Positions 8,987 to 16,583 of a stretch of 64,000 nucleotides of DNA are shown one piece after another. The notes below the pieces were generated by a model, which saw only the letters and a program-made list of their open reading frames with translations, ran no database searches and was not told the DNA's origin. Origin of the DNA: Phytohabitans kaempferiae (GTDB taxonomy: Bacteria > Actinomycetota > Actinomycetes > Mycobacteriales > Micromonosporaceae); assembly GCF_042433955.1 (NCBI RefSeq), contig NZ_JBHLUH010000047.1, positions 52,528-116,527 on the forward strand, given 5' to 3'. A program made the position numbers and the translations under genes. Within the stretch, counting starts at the first letter, position 1, and each line of letters opens with the position of its first letter.

Positions 8987-9534
8987 ACCGCCTCGACCCC
9001 GTGCTCGCGCCGGTGCGGGCGGCGCTGCTGGCGCGGGCTCGCGAGGAGGCCGACCAGATCCGCGAACGTTCCGAAGTGGACGCCCGGGATGCCGTGACGG
9101 CGGCGACCATGGAGGCCGACCACATCCGCCAGCACGCCCACGCCGAGGGCGAGGCGCACGCCGCCACGGCCGTCGCCGCCGCCCGCAGCCAGGCCCGTGA
9201 GCAGGCCCGGGCGCTGGTGCTGGGCGCGCGGCGGGAGGCGTACGAGCGGCTGCGGGACGCGGCACGACGCGCGGTCGCCCGGATGGGCGCCGAGCCGGAG
9301 TTCGCCCCGATACGCCAACGGATGGTCGCGGCTGTCCGGGCGACGCTCGGGCCGGACGCCCAGATCACGGACGTACCGGACGGTGGCGTCGCCGGAGCCG
9401 CCGACGGCCGCCGGCTCGACCTGTCCCTGACCGGGTTCGCCGACCGCGCTGTCCAGGCCGTGGCCGGCCGGGAGGCCGAGACCGGGCCGCCGGCGACGGC
9501 CGACCGGCGGACGCCGCGAGAGGAGAGGCCGTGA
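8983..9534 (+). CDS. atpE: V-type ATP synthase subunit E
   Basis: 183 residues, peripheral-stalk subunit. A long charged helix occupies residues about 1-95 (many Ala, Glu, Arg and Gln in coiled-coil register, including A-R-A-R-E-E-A-D-Q-I-R). A globular C-terminal half follows, as in NtpE/AtpE. The GTG at 8983 sits inside the stop region of subunit F, and the stop overlaps the GTG of subunit A at 9531. The final 25 or so residues are Pro/Thr/Arg-rich and probably disordered. It binds the top of the A3B3 head and pairs with a G/H-type helix, most likely the 5680-6114 product. Confidence 0.82.
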   Translation: MNRLDPVLAPVRAALLARAREEADQIRERSEVDARDAVTAATMEADHIRQHAHAEGEAHAATAVAAARSQAREQARALVLGARREAYERLRDAARRAVARMGAEPEFAPIRQRMVAAVRATLGPDAQITDVPDGGVAGAADGRRLDLSLTGFADRAVQAVAGREAETGPPATADRRTPREERP

Positions 9535-11243
9535 ACGCCGGGGTGGTGCGGCGGGTCAACGGCCCTCTCGTGGAGATCGACGGGCTGGCCGGGCTGGCCA
9601 TGGCCGAGCTGCTCCAACTCGGCACGGCCGGGCTGCCGGCCGAGGTCACCGCGCTCTCCGGCGGCCGCGCCACCGCGCAAGCCTACGAGTACACCGGCGG
9701 CCTGCGCCCGGGCGAACCGGTACACCGCCTCAGCCGCCCCCTCGCCGCCCGCCTCGGCCCCGGGCTGATCGGCGGCGTCTACGACGGGCTGCTGCGCCCA
9801 CTCGCCGGCGCGGACACCTGGCTCGCGCCCGGCGCGGCCCGTGCCGCCGGCCCGCGGGCGTGGACCTTCACTCCCGGCCCGACGGCGGGTACGCGAGTCG
9901 GACCCGGCGATCACCTGGGAACGGTTGGCGACGCCGGACCGGTCGAGCACCGGGTCCTGGTGCCGCCCGGCGTGGAAGGTCGCCTCGACGACCTGCGCCC
10001 CGCCGGGCGGTACCAGGACGACGAACCGGTCGCGACCATCGACGGCACGCCGGTAGCGCTCACCTCCTGGTGGCCGGTGCGCAAGCCGCGGCCGTTTCCG
10101 CACCGCCTGCCCAGTGCCGCGCCGTTGGTGACCGGCCAGCGGGTGCTGGACGCCGTCTTTCCGATCCTCAAAGGCGGCACCGCCGCGGTGCCCGGCGGCT
10201 TCGGCACAGGAAAGACCATTCTGCTGCAACAGATCGCGAAGTGGTGCGACGCCGACGTCATCGTCTACGTCGGCTGCGGCGAACGCGGCAACGAACTGGC
10301 CGACGTCCTCGCCGAGCTGGCCGAACTGACCGACCCGCGCACCGGCGGCCGGCTGGCCGACCGCACCGTGACGGTGGCCAACACCTCCAACATGCCGATC
10401 ATGGCGCGGGAGGCGAGCATCTACACCGGTGTCACGGTCGCCGAGTACTACCGGGACATGGGGTACGACACGGTCGTCATCGCCGACTCCACGTCCCGCT
10501 GGGCGGAGGCGCTGCGCGAGTTCGCCTCCCGCACCGGCGCGCTGCCGGCGGAGGAGGGCTACCCGGCCAGCCTGGCCTCCGCCCTGGCCGCCTTCTACGA
10601 GCGGGCCGGGCGGGTGGCCGCGCCGGGCGGCCGGGAAGGCTCGGTGACCATCGTCGGGGCGGTCTCCCCGCCCGGCGGCGACCTGACCGAGCCGGTGACC
10701 GCGCACACCCAACGCTTCGTCCGTACCTTGTGGACACTCGACCGGGACCTCGCCTACGCCCGGCACTACCCGGCGGTCTCCTGGTCCGGCTCCTACTCCC
10801 GCGACAGCGGAACGGTCGGCACCTGGTACTCCGGCAACGGCGACCCCGGCTGGGCGGCCCGCGGCAGCCGGATGGTGACGATGCTGGCCGAGGCGGACCG
10901 GCTGGCCGCCCTGGCCGACCTCGTCGGCACGGCCGCGCTGCCCGGCCCCGAACGCGTCGCCCTCCTCGGCGGGCGGCTGTTACGCGAAGCGTTCCTGCAA
11001 CAGAACGCGTTGTCGCCCAACGACGCGTACTGCGCACCGGCCAAGTCGGCGGCGCTGGCCGACCTGGTGTTCGACGTGGTGGACCGCTGTGCCGAACTCG
11101 TCGCGGCCGGCCGGCCGCCCGGCGAGGTGGAAACCCTGGACTTCTCCCCCGTGATCCGGGCACGTGAGGAGACCGGCCCGGACGACGCGGACGCCGTCCG
11201 GCGGCACCGCGACCCGGCCCTCGCCGCACTGGGACGGCCATGA
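9531..11243 (+). CDS. atpA: V-type ATP synthase catalytic subunit A
   Basis: 570 residues. The N-terminal beta-barrel starts V-V-R-R-V-N-G-P-L-V-E. A non-homologous insert unique to A subunits lies at about 120-190. The Walker A loop G-G-F-G-T-G-K-T (about 222-229; the usual form is GPFGSGKT) is followed by the catalytic G-E-R-G-N-E segment and the Walker B region V-V-I-A-D-S-T-S-R-W-A-E-A-L-R-E. The C-terminal helical domain includes R-E-x-F-L-Q-Q-N. All active-site motifs look intact. The replacement of Pro by Gly in the P-loop is a mild deviation. It starts at GTG 9531, overlapping subunit E, and ends overlapping subunit B by four bases, so stoichiometric coupled translation is likely. Confidence 0.95.
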   Translation: MNAGVVRRVNGPLVEIDGLAGLAMAELLQLGTAGLPAEVTALSGGRATAQAYEYTGGLRPGEPVHRLSRPLAARLGPGLIGGVYDGLLRPLAGADTWLAPGAARAAGPRAWTFTPGPTAGTRVGPGDHLGTVGDAGPVEHRVLVPPGVEGRLDDLRPAGRYQDDEPVATIDGTPVALTSWWPVRKPRPFPHRLPSAAPLVTGQRVLDAVFPILKGGTAAVPGGFGTGKTILLQQIAKWCDADVIVYVGCGERGNELADVLAELAELTDPRTGGRLADRTVTVANTSNMPIMAREASIYTGVTVAEYYRDMGYDTVVIADSTSRWAEALREFASRTGALPAEEGYPASLASALAAFYERAGRVAAPGGREGSVTIVGAVSPPGGDLTEPVTAHTQRFVRTLWTLDRDLAYARHYPAVSWSGSYSRDSGTVGTWYSGNGDPGWAARGSRMVTMLAEADRLAALADLVGTAALPGPERVALLGGRLLREAFLQQNALSPNDAYCAPAKSAALADLVFDVVDRCAELVAAGRPPGEVETLDFSPVIRAREETGPDDADAVRRHRDPALAALGRP

Positions 11244-12628
11244 CCACGATGCCTCCGGTCGAATACTCCACGATCGACGCGATCCGCGGCCCGCTACTGG
11301 TCGTCCGGGACGTGACAGGTGTGGGATGGGACGAGTTCGTGCGGATCCGGCTGGACGCCGGGCCGCCGCGCCACGGCGTCGTCCTGGACGTCGACCACGA
11401 CATCGCCATCGTGGAGGTACTCGAGGGCACGGACGGGATGGACCGGCTCGGGACCCACGTCGCCTTCGACGGATCGCCGTTCCGGATCCCGGTGGGCGAC
11501 GGCTGGCTCGGCCGGGTCTGCAACGGCCGTGGCGAGCCGCTGGACGGCGGGCCTCCGGTGCTGGCGCCACAGGACGCTCCGGTCGCCGGCAATCCACTCA
11601 ACCCGACGCTGCGTGAGCCGCCCTCCGAACCGGTCCTCACCGGTGTCTCGGCGATCGACGGCCTCAACACACTCGTACGCGGGCAGAAGCTGCCGATCTT
11701 CTCCGTGGCCGGCCTCCCCCACCTGGAACTCGCCACCCAGATCGCCGCGCAGTCGTCCGCCGGCGGCGAACCCTTCAGCGTCGTGGTAGCCGGGATGGGA
11801 CTCACCCACGCCGACGCGGCGGCCATGCGCGCGGCGCTCGAGGAACGCGCGAGAGCCGGTGACCTGCTGATGGTGCTGAACACCGCGGACGACCCAGTCG
11901 TCGAGCGCATCCTCACCCCCCGGATCGCCCTCACCGTTGCCGAGCACCTGGCGTTCACCCTCGGCCGGCACGTGCTGGTCGTCGCCGTCGACATGACCAG
12001 CTACTGCGAAGCGGTGCGGGAGGTCTCCGCGGCCCGTGGCGAGATCCCCGCCCGGCACGCCTACCCCGGCTACCTCTACAGCGACCTGGCATCGCTGTAC
12101 GAGCGCTGCGGCCGGATCCGCGGCCGGCCCGGCTCGCTGACGATCGTGCCGGTCCTGACCATGCCAGCCGGCGACATCACCCATCCCGTCCCCGACCTCA
12201 CCGGCTACATCACCGAGGGCCAGGTCGTACTCTCCGCCCAGGCGTACGCGACCGGCGGCTACCCGCCTGTCGACCCGCTCTCCTCGCTGTCGCGGCTCAT
12301 GCGGCACGGCGCCGGGCCGGGCCGGACCCGGGACGATCACCTGGCCGTGGCCGGGCAGATGCTCGCCTCACTCGCCCGCGCGCGGGCGATCCAGGAGCTG
12401 ACCGAGCTGATCGGCACCGACGCGCTCAGCGACACCGACCGCAGGTATCTGGCCTTCACCACCGCCTTCACCCGAGAATTCGCCGCGCAGCGGCCGGACG
12501 AGCAGCGCGGCCTGCCGGACACGCTGGACCGCGCCTGGCAGGTGCTCGCCGCGCTACCACGCCGCGAGCTCACCATGCTGCCCGCCGCGCTGCTGGACGC
12601 CCATCTCCCCCGGGACGACCGTGCCTGA
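11240..12628 (+). CDS. atpB: V-type ATP synthase regulatory subunit B
   Basis: 462 residues, the non-catalytic partner of A in the A3B3 hexamer. It starts P-P-V-E-Y-S-T-I-D-A-I-R-G-P-L-L-V, matching the family N-terminus (Y-x-T-v-x-x-i-x-G-P-L). It lacks a canonical Walker A: the region reads I-F-S-V-A-G-L-P-H, as expected for B subunits (S-x-x-G-L-P-H-N). Other landmarks are M-T-S-Y-C-E-A-x-R-E-V-S-x-A-R-x-E-I-P-x-R-x-x-Y-P-G-Y-L-Y-S-D-L-A and P-x-G-D-I-T-H-P-x-P-D-L-T-G-Y-I-T-E-G-Q. Length and motif order are standard. ATG 11240 lies inside the end of subunit A. Confidence 0.95.
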   Translation: MTTMPPVEYSTIDAIRGPLLVVRDVTGVGWDEFVRIRLDAGPPRHGVVLDVDHDIAIVEVLEGTDGMDRLGTHVAFDGSPFRIPVGDGWLGRVCNGRGEPLDGGPPVLAPQDAPVAGNPLNPTLREPPSEPVLTGVSAIDGLNTLVRGQKLPIFSVAGLPHLELATQIAAQSSAGGEPFSVVVAGMGLTHADAAAMRAALEERARAGDLLMVLNTADDPVVERILTPRIALTVAEHLAFTLGRHVLVVAVDMTSYCEAVREVSAARGEIPARHAYPGYLYSDLASLYERCGRIRGRPGSLTIVPVLTMPAGDITHPVPDLTGYITEGQVVLSAQAYATGGYPPVDPLSSLSRLMRHGAGPGRTRDDHLAVAGQMLASLARARAIQELTELIGTDALSDTDRRYLAFTTAFTREFAAQRPDEQRGLPDTLDRAWQVLAALPRRELTMLPAALLDAHLPRDDRA

Positions 12629-13229
12629 CCTGAGGGCCCCACCGGGCCGGGCCGGCCGCCTGTGGCTGCTGCACCGCCTCGAGGCCGGCCGGCACGCCGC
12701 CGATCTCCTCGACCGCAAACTGCGGATCCTGCTCCGCGAGCAGGAACGGCTGCGCCGGCAGGCACAGGACACCGACAACGCCTGGCAGGCCGCCTGGCGT
12801 GCCGCCGACACCTGGGGCCTGCGCACCGCCCTGCTGGGCGGGCGACGTCAACTGCGGCTGGCCGCCAGTCCACCCACCGAAGTGAACATCACCTGGCAAA
12901 CGGTCATGGGCCTGAGCTACCCGGCGGCGGCGACCTGCCGGGCCGCGGCCGCTCCCGCGGATCCCGCCGGGTCCGGCACGGCCGCGACCGTCGAGGCGGC
13001 CGGCGCGTACCGCGAGGCCCTCGAAGCCGCGGTGACGCACGCGGCCGCAGCTGCCGCGTACCGGGTGATCAGCGCGGAGGTGACCGCCACGCGGCGCCGG
13101 CGTCGCGCCCTCACACAGCGGTGGATCCCTCGCCTGGAGGAGGCACTTCGCGACCTGAACCAACGCCTCGAGGAGGCCGAACGCGCCGAGGCGATACGGA
13201 TGCGCTGGGCCCACCCGGCGCATGGTTGA
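12621..13229 (+). CDS. atpD: V-type ATP synthase subunit D
   Basis: 202 residues, the central rotor shaft. It shows the expected pair of long antiparallel helices. The N-terminal G-R-L-W-L-L-H-R-L-E-A-G-R-H-A-A-D-L-L-D-R-K-L resembles the family's R-x-x-L-x-x-L-x-x-x-L-x-x-A-x-x-G-x-x-L-L-K-x-K. The C-terminal helix is R-R-R-R-A-L-T-Q-R-W-I-P-R-L, matching the conserved R-R-x-N-A-L-E-x-x-x-I-P-x-L. GTG 12621 overlaps subunit B by eight bases. It is the last gene of the operon; a convergent nitroreductase begins 73 bases downstream. An Ala-rich middle (about 110-160) is longer on average than in low-GC homologues. Confidence 0.9.
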   Translation: MPDLRAPPGRAGRLWLLHRLEAGRHAADLLDRKLRILLREQERLRRQAQDTDNAWQAAWRAADTWGLRTALLGGRRQLRLAASPPTEVNITWQTVMGLSYPAAATCRAAAAPADPAGSGTAATVEAAGAYREALEAAVTHAAAAAAYRVISAEVTATRRRRRALTQRWIPRLEEALRDLNQRLEEAERAEAIRMRWAHPAHG

Positions 13230-13302
13230 ACCCTTCGTGCGTCGCCGTTCGCCGGGCGGGCGGCCCACGCGCCGCGCCTTGCGGACGACGGGACGCCCAT
13301 TT

Positions 13303-14289
13303 TCAGTCGGCGACGACCTCGACGGTCTGGGAGACGGGAAGACGAGGTGTGCGCGGTGGGCCGGCGGTGTCCGGCGCGGCGGTGCCCAGACGCAGCACCA
13401 GGTAGGGGTAGCCGACGTTGCTGATCACATCGCGCAGCGTCTGGCGGGTGGCCGGCAGTTCGATGACGGAACTGAACGGCAGCACGGTGACTCCGGCCTC
13501 GGTCGCGGTCAGCCAGCCGGCGGACACGGCCTCTCCGGCGCGGAGCCAGTCGGCGGGCTCGTCGCCCTGGCCGTACACGACGGCGTAGGCGGCCGCCCTG
13601 TCGTGCCCGGGGCCGACCGTGAGCGTCCCCGCGCGTACGAAGTCGCGGCCGGGCACGGTCGTCTCCGGTGCCCGGCTCGGGATCGCGGTGTCCGGGATGC
13701 CGCTACCTTCCGGACGGTCGCCGCCGATCCAGTACGCCAACTCGCGACGCTGGTCTTCGTCCTGCGCCTCCACCTTGTCCGCGTTCGAGGCCGCCGCGGC
13801 CAGTTCGAGGATCTGGTCACGGGTGAGCAGATGCATCTCCAGGTCCTCGGCCCGCACCGCGCGGTCGATCGCGGCGATCGCCTCAGCGCTGGCCGGGGTG
13901 TCGCTGACCGGCCGGCGGTCGGTGTGGCGGACCCGCGCCGCCTGGAACAGGCGCGTGGCCTCGGGCGTGACGCTGGCGCGACCGGCGGAGCTGATCCGGG
14001 CAAGGTGGTCTGGATCGGCCGGATCGGGCAGCCGGGTCACCTCGGCTGACCAGCCCCCGGCGGCCAGCGCGATCCGGGCGTGGTGCAGCGCGGCGCCGCA
14101 GCTGACGGTCAGCAGCCGCCCTTCCGGGTCGCCTCCGGGCAGCTGGCGACCCCGGACCGCGTACAAATCCAGCGTCGTATCGGCAACCCGCCACCGCCAC
14201 GGCTGAGTGTTGTGTACCGATGGTGCGTAGCCCGCGGCGGCGGCGACCTCGGCCAGAACGGCCACGGTCGGGCGTTCAGCGTCGCTCAT
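13303..14289 (-). CDS. Acg-family FMN-binding nitroreductase-like protein
   Basis: 328 residues. The N-terminus A-G-Y-A-P-S-V-H-N-T-Q-P-W-R-W carries the nitroreductase flavin-binding signature (S-x-H-N-x-Q-P-W), and the C-terminus repeats a degenerate half. V-R-H-T-D-R-R-P is the other Acg-family hallmark. In mycobacteria Acg-type proteins (Rv2032, Rv3127, Rv3131) belong to the DosR dormancy regulon, are thought to bind FMN with a lid that limits electron donors, and are induced by hypoxia. Here the gene faces the V-ATPase operon tail to tail and diverges from a RibD-type reductase across 203 bases that hold a short palindrome (14422-14437). Function as a reductase is uncertain, since family members may only sequester flavin. 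Confidence 0.85.
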   Translation of the reverse strand: MSDAERPTVAVLAEVAAAAGYAPSVHNTQPWRWRVADTTLDLYAVRGRQLPGGDPEGRLLTVSCGAALHHARIALAAGGWSAEVTRLPDPADPDHLARISSAGRASVTPEATRLFQAARVRHTDRRPVSDTPASAEAIAAIDRAVRAEDLEMHLLTRDQILELAAAASNADKVEAQDEDQRRELAYWIGGDRPEGSGIPDTAIPSRAPETTVPGRDFVRAGTLTVGPGHDRAAAYAVVYGQGDEPADWLRAGEAVSAGWLTATEAGVTVLPFSSVIELPATRQTLRDVISNVGYPYLVLRLGTAAPDTAGPPRTPRLPVSQTVEVVAD

Positions 14290-14421
14290 ACGCTTCCCCT
14301 TCCGTCCTTGTCATCCTGCCCGCCGGCTTGCTTGATCGGTGTCGAACGGCTCAACTCCCAACGCGCCGGCGACACGACCGCCGGGGACGTCGCCGCGGGC
14401 GGATCATCACGCGCGTTAGAA

Positions 14422-14437
14422 CGTGACCCACGTCACG
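14422..14437. promoter_or_regulatory. short inverted repeat in divergent promoter region
   Basis: CGTGAC and GTCACG arms, perfectly complementary, are separated by CCAC in the intergenic region between the Acg-like gene and the RibD-type reductase gene. The position, 56 bases before the start codon of the plus-strand gene, fits an operator for a dimeric regulator. No regulator can be named, and a six-base arm could occur by chance in GC-rich DNA. Confidence 0.35.
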
Positions 14438-14492
14438 CGCATGCACAACAGGTGAGCGATGAGTTCGGACGGCGGGTCGTGTCTAACTTGGC

Positions 14493-15104
14493 ATGACTCG
14501 AATCATCGCGGACATCTCGGTCTCCCTCGACGGCTTCGTCACCGGGCCGGAGCCCGGTCCGGACAACGGTCTGGGTATCGGCGGCGAGGCCCTGCACACC
14601 TGGGCGTTCTCCGACGACCCCGATGATCGCCGGGTCCTGCGCGAGGGGACCGCCCGCTCGGGCGCGGTCGTCCTCGGCCGCCGGCTCTTCGACGTCGTCG
14701 ACGGGCCGAACGGCTGGGGCGACGAGGTCGGCTACGGCGCCGGCGAGGTCGGCAAGCCCGCGTTCGTCGTCGTGACGAGCTCGCCGCCGGAGTCGGTGAG
14801 GCTTACCGACCTCGATTGGACGTTCGTCACCACCGGCCTGGCCGACGCCGTCAGCGTCGCGCGTCAACGCGCGGAGGAGGCGTCGGTCAGCGGCGAGGAC
14901 CTCGACGTCGTCCTGATGGGCGGCGGCGCCGTCGTCGGCTCGGCGGTCGCCGCCGGGCTTGTCGACACGCTGTCGCTGCACCTCGCGCCCGTCCTGCTGG
15001 GCACTGGGACGCCGCTGTTCGCCGGCGGAGCGCCACGCACGCTGGTGCAGCGGAGCGCGATCTCGACATCGACGGCCACCCATCTAACCTACGACGTCCG
15101 CTGA
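14493..15104 (+). CDS. dihydrofolate reductase family protein (RibD C-terminal-like)
   Basis: 203 residues. It starts M-T-R-I-I-A-D-I-S-V-S-L-D-G-F-V-T-G, the family's first strand and helix, then shows V-V-L-G-R-R-L-F-D, a G-G-G-A-V central nucleotide-binding turn (V-L-M-G-G-G-A-V-V), and the C-terminal L-A-P-V-L-L-G-T-G-T-P-L-F region typical of COG0262/RibD_C proteins. These are NADPH-dependent reductases related to the riboflavin-pathway deaminase/reductase; most stand-alone actinobacterial members have no assigned substrate. It is monocistronic: about 220 bases with no convincing gene follow before the convergent aminopeptidase. Confidence 0.88.
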   Translation: MTRIIADISVSLDGFVTGPEPGPDNGLGIGGEALHTWAFSDDPDDRRVLREGTARSGAVVLGRRLFDVVDGPNGWGDEVGYGAGEVGKPAFVVVTSSPPESVRLTDLDWTFVTTGLADAVSVARQRAEEASVSGEDLDVVLMGGGAVVGSAVAAGLVDTLSLHLAPVLLGTGTPLFAGGAPRTLVQRSAISTSTATHLTYDVR

Positions 15105-15324
15105 CGACGGTGGCCGGCGCTGTCGCCCTCCTCGCGGTGCGCCGGCGTGAGAAGGAGGCCCACGCCTTCGCCGCCGACCGGGACGGCGGCACCGCCTGGC
15201 TCACCCTCGGCGGATACCTGAACGACCTCGCCGCCTGCCGTCTACGCCAGATCATGCGGGCGGCGATCGGCGCGCTCACTCCCTCAAGCTGGTCGTCGAC
15301 GCCCGCCCCCTTGCTCGTCCTGGG

Positions 15325-16143
15325 TCAGGAGGTTGTGGCAGGCTTCTTGGTGGGGTCGGCCGGCGTGGTGTCGCGTGCGGGGCGGCGGGTCAGGACCTGG
15401 GGGCCGGACGCCGTGACGGCGACCGTGTGTTCGGAGTGGGCGGTGCGGGAGCCGTCGGCGGAGCGGATCGTCCACCCGTCGTTGTCGTACTTGATTTTGT
15501 CGGTGGAACGGCAGAGCCAGGGCTCGATGGCGATGGTGAGGCCGGGGTCGAGTTTCATGCCGCGGCCGGCGCGGCCGTTGTTGGAGACGTGTGGGGCCTC
15601 GTGCATGGTGCGGCCGATGCCATGGCCGCCGAACTCGCCGTTGACCCGGTAGCCGTAGGAGTGGGCGACCTGGCCGATCGCGGCGGAGATGTCGCCGAGG
15701 CGGCCGCCGGGCTGGGCGGCGGTGATGCCGGCCTCCAGTGCGACCTCGGTGGCCTCGATCAGTTTCAGGTCGGCCGGGTCGGGGCTGCCGACGATGAACG
15801 AAAGCGCGGAGTCGGCGACCCAGCCCTCGATACTGGCCGCCATGTCGATGCTGAGCAGGTCACCGTCCCGCAGAACATAGTCGTGTGGCAGGCCGTGCAG
15901 GACCGCGTCGTTGACCGACAGGCACAGCACGTTGCGGAACGGGCCACGGCCGAACGAAGGGGCGTAGTCCCAGTAGCAGGACTCGGCGCCGCGTTCCTTG
16001 ATCCGGCGGCGGGCGTGGTGTTCGAGGTCCAGCAGGTTGACGCCGACCGCGGCGACACCCCTCAACTCGGCGAGCAGTTCGCCGACGAACTGGCCGGTCA
16101 CCGCCATCCGGTCGATCTCCTCGGCGGACTTAAGCTCGATCAC
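15325..16143 (-). CDS. map: type I methionine aminopeptidase
   Basis: A 272-residue cytosolic dimetal enzyme removing N-terminal Met from nascent proteins. Metal ligands fit the MAP pattern: D in the S-I-D-M-A-A strand (about residue 98), D in V-A-D-S-A, the H-G-I-G-R-T-M-H-E segment, E in T-I-A-I-E-P-W, and the late E in T-A-H-S-E-H-T-V. N-x-x-x-C-L-S-V-N-D-A-V-L-H-G-L-P contains the conserved His. Start GTG 16143 is preceded by GGGAGAGGGAGG. Longer open frame upstream overlaps the divergent regulator and is rejected. A C-terminal 30-residue Thr/Pro/Lys tail is unusual. Extra MAP copies are common in actinomycetes; whether this is the housekeeping copy is unknown. Confidence 0.92.
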   Translation of the reverse strand: MIELKSAEEIDRMAVTGQFVGELLAELRGVAAVGVNLLDLEHHARRRIKERGAESCYWDYAPSFGRGPFRNVLCLSVNDAVLHGLPHDYVLRDGDLLSIDMAASIEGWVADSALSFIVGSPDPADLKLIEATEVALEAGITAAQPGGRLGDISAAIGQVAHSYGYRVNGEFGGHGIGRTMHEAPHVSNNGRAGRGMKLDPGLTIAIEPWLCRSTDKIKYDNDGWTIRSADGSRTAHSEHTVAVTASGPQVLTRRPARDTTPADPTKKPATTS

Positions 16144-16165
16144 GACAACCTCCCTCTCCCGATGC

Positions 16166-16179
16166 GGTATTTTTATACC
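16166..16179. promoter_or_regulatory. palindromic AT-rich element between map and XRE gene
   Basis: Arms GGTAT and ATACC flank TTTT, an AT-rich island in GC-rich DNA, within the 76-base gap between the divergent map and XRE genes. On the minus strand it contains TATAAA, a plausible -10 for map. A second imperfect dyad (GGATA...TATCC, about 16192-16212) lies over the XRE ribosome-binding region. The likely reading is that the XRE protein binds here and controls itself and map; this is inferred. Confidence 0.4.
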
Positions 16180-16219
16180 ACGTCGGGTTGGGGATACTCC
16201 GGAGGGATATCCTGCTGGC

Positions 16220-16486
16220 ATGGTTCGCCAACCACTCACCGCCGCACAGATCGCAGCGGGCCAACGCCTCGGAGCCGCCCTCCGGACCGCGCGGGCCGGC
16301 CGCAGCCTCATCGAGGTGGCCCTGGCAGCCGGCATCTCCCCCGAAACCCTCCGCAAGATCGAAGCGGGCCGCCTTCCCGCACCGGCGTTCGGCACTGTGG
16401 TCTGCCTCAGTCAGGCCCTCGACGTCCCCCTCAGCGACCTGGCCAACGTCTGGCTGGCCGACATGCCCATCCACCAAGCGTCCTAG
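16220..16486 (+). CDS. XRE-family helix-turn-helix regulator
   Basis: 88 residues. A cro/CI-type HTH covers about residues 12-66: L-G-A-A-L-R-T-A-R, then L-I-E-V-A-L-A-A-G-I-S-P-E-T-L-R-K-I-E-A-G-R (recognition helix S-P-E-T-L-R-K-I-E), then L-S-Q-A-L-D-V-P-L-S-D-L. There is no additional sensor domain, so it is a minimal repressor-like protein. GGAGGG precedes ATG 16220. It is divergent from map and ends 97 bases before the first, degenerate repeat of CRISPR array 1. A role in regulating the array is not supported, because the array promoter lies 4.7 kb away at the other end. Confidence 0.88.
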   Translation: MVRQPLTAAQIAAGQRLGAALRTARAGRSLIEVALAAGISPETLRKIEAGRLPAPAFGTVVCLSQALDVPLSDLANVWLADMPIHQAS

Positions 16487-16583
16487 AAACCAGCCACCCC
16501 AAACCCCCGCGGGAATCCCTTTCACGGTTCTAAGAGGGCCTGCCAGGTGTCGTGGCTGGTCTCGGCCGTGTTTGCCGGCTTGG

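Noticed and set aside
15105..15324. A possible small gene after the RibD-type reductase (fragment reading F-A-A-D-R-D-G-G-T-A-W-L-T-L)
   Set aside because: No start codon with a ribosome site and no known family; it may be a decayed remnant, but evidence is too thin.
16220..16486. The XRE protein as a regulator of CRISPR array 1
   Set aside because: The array promoter should be in the leader at 21252-21301, 4.8 kb away; adjacency to the old end of the array carries no regulatory meaning.
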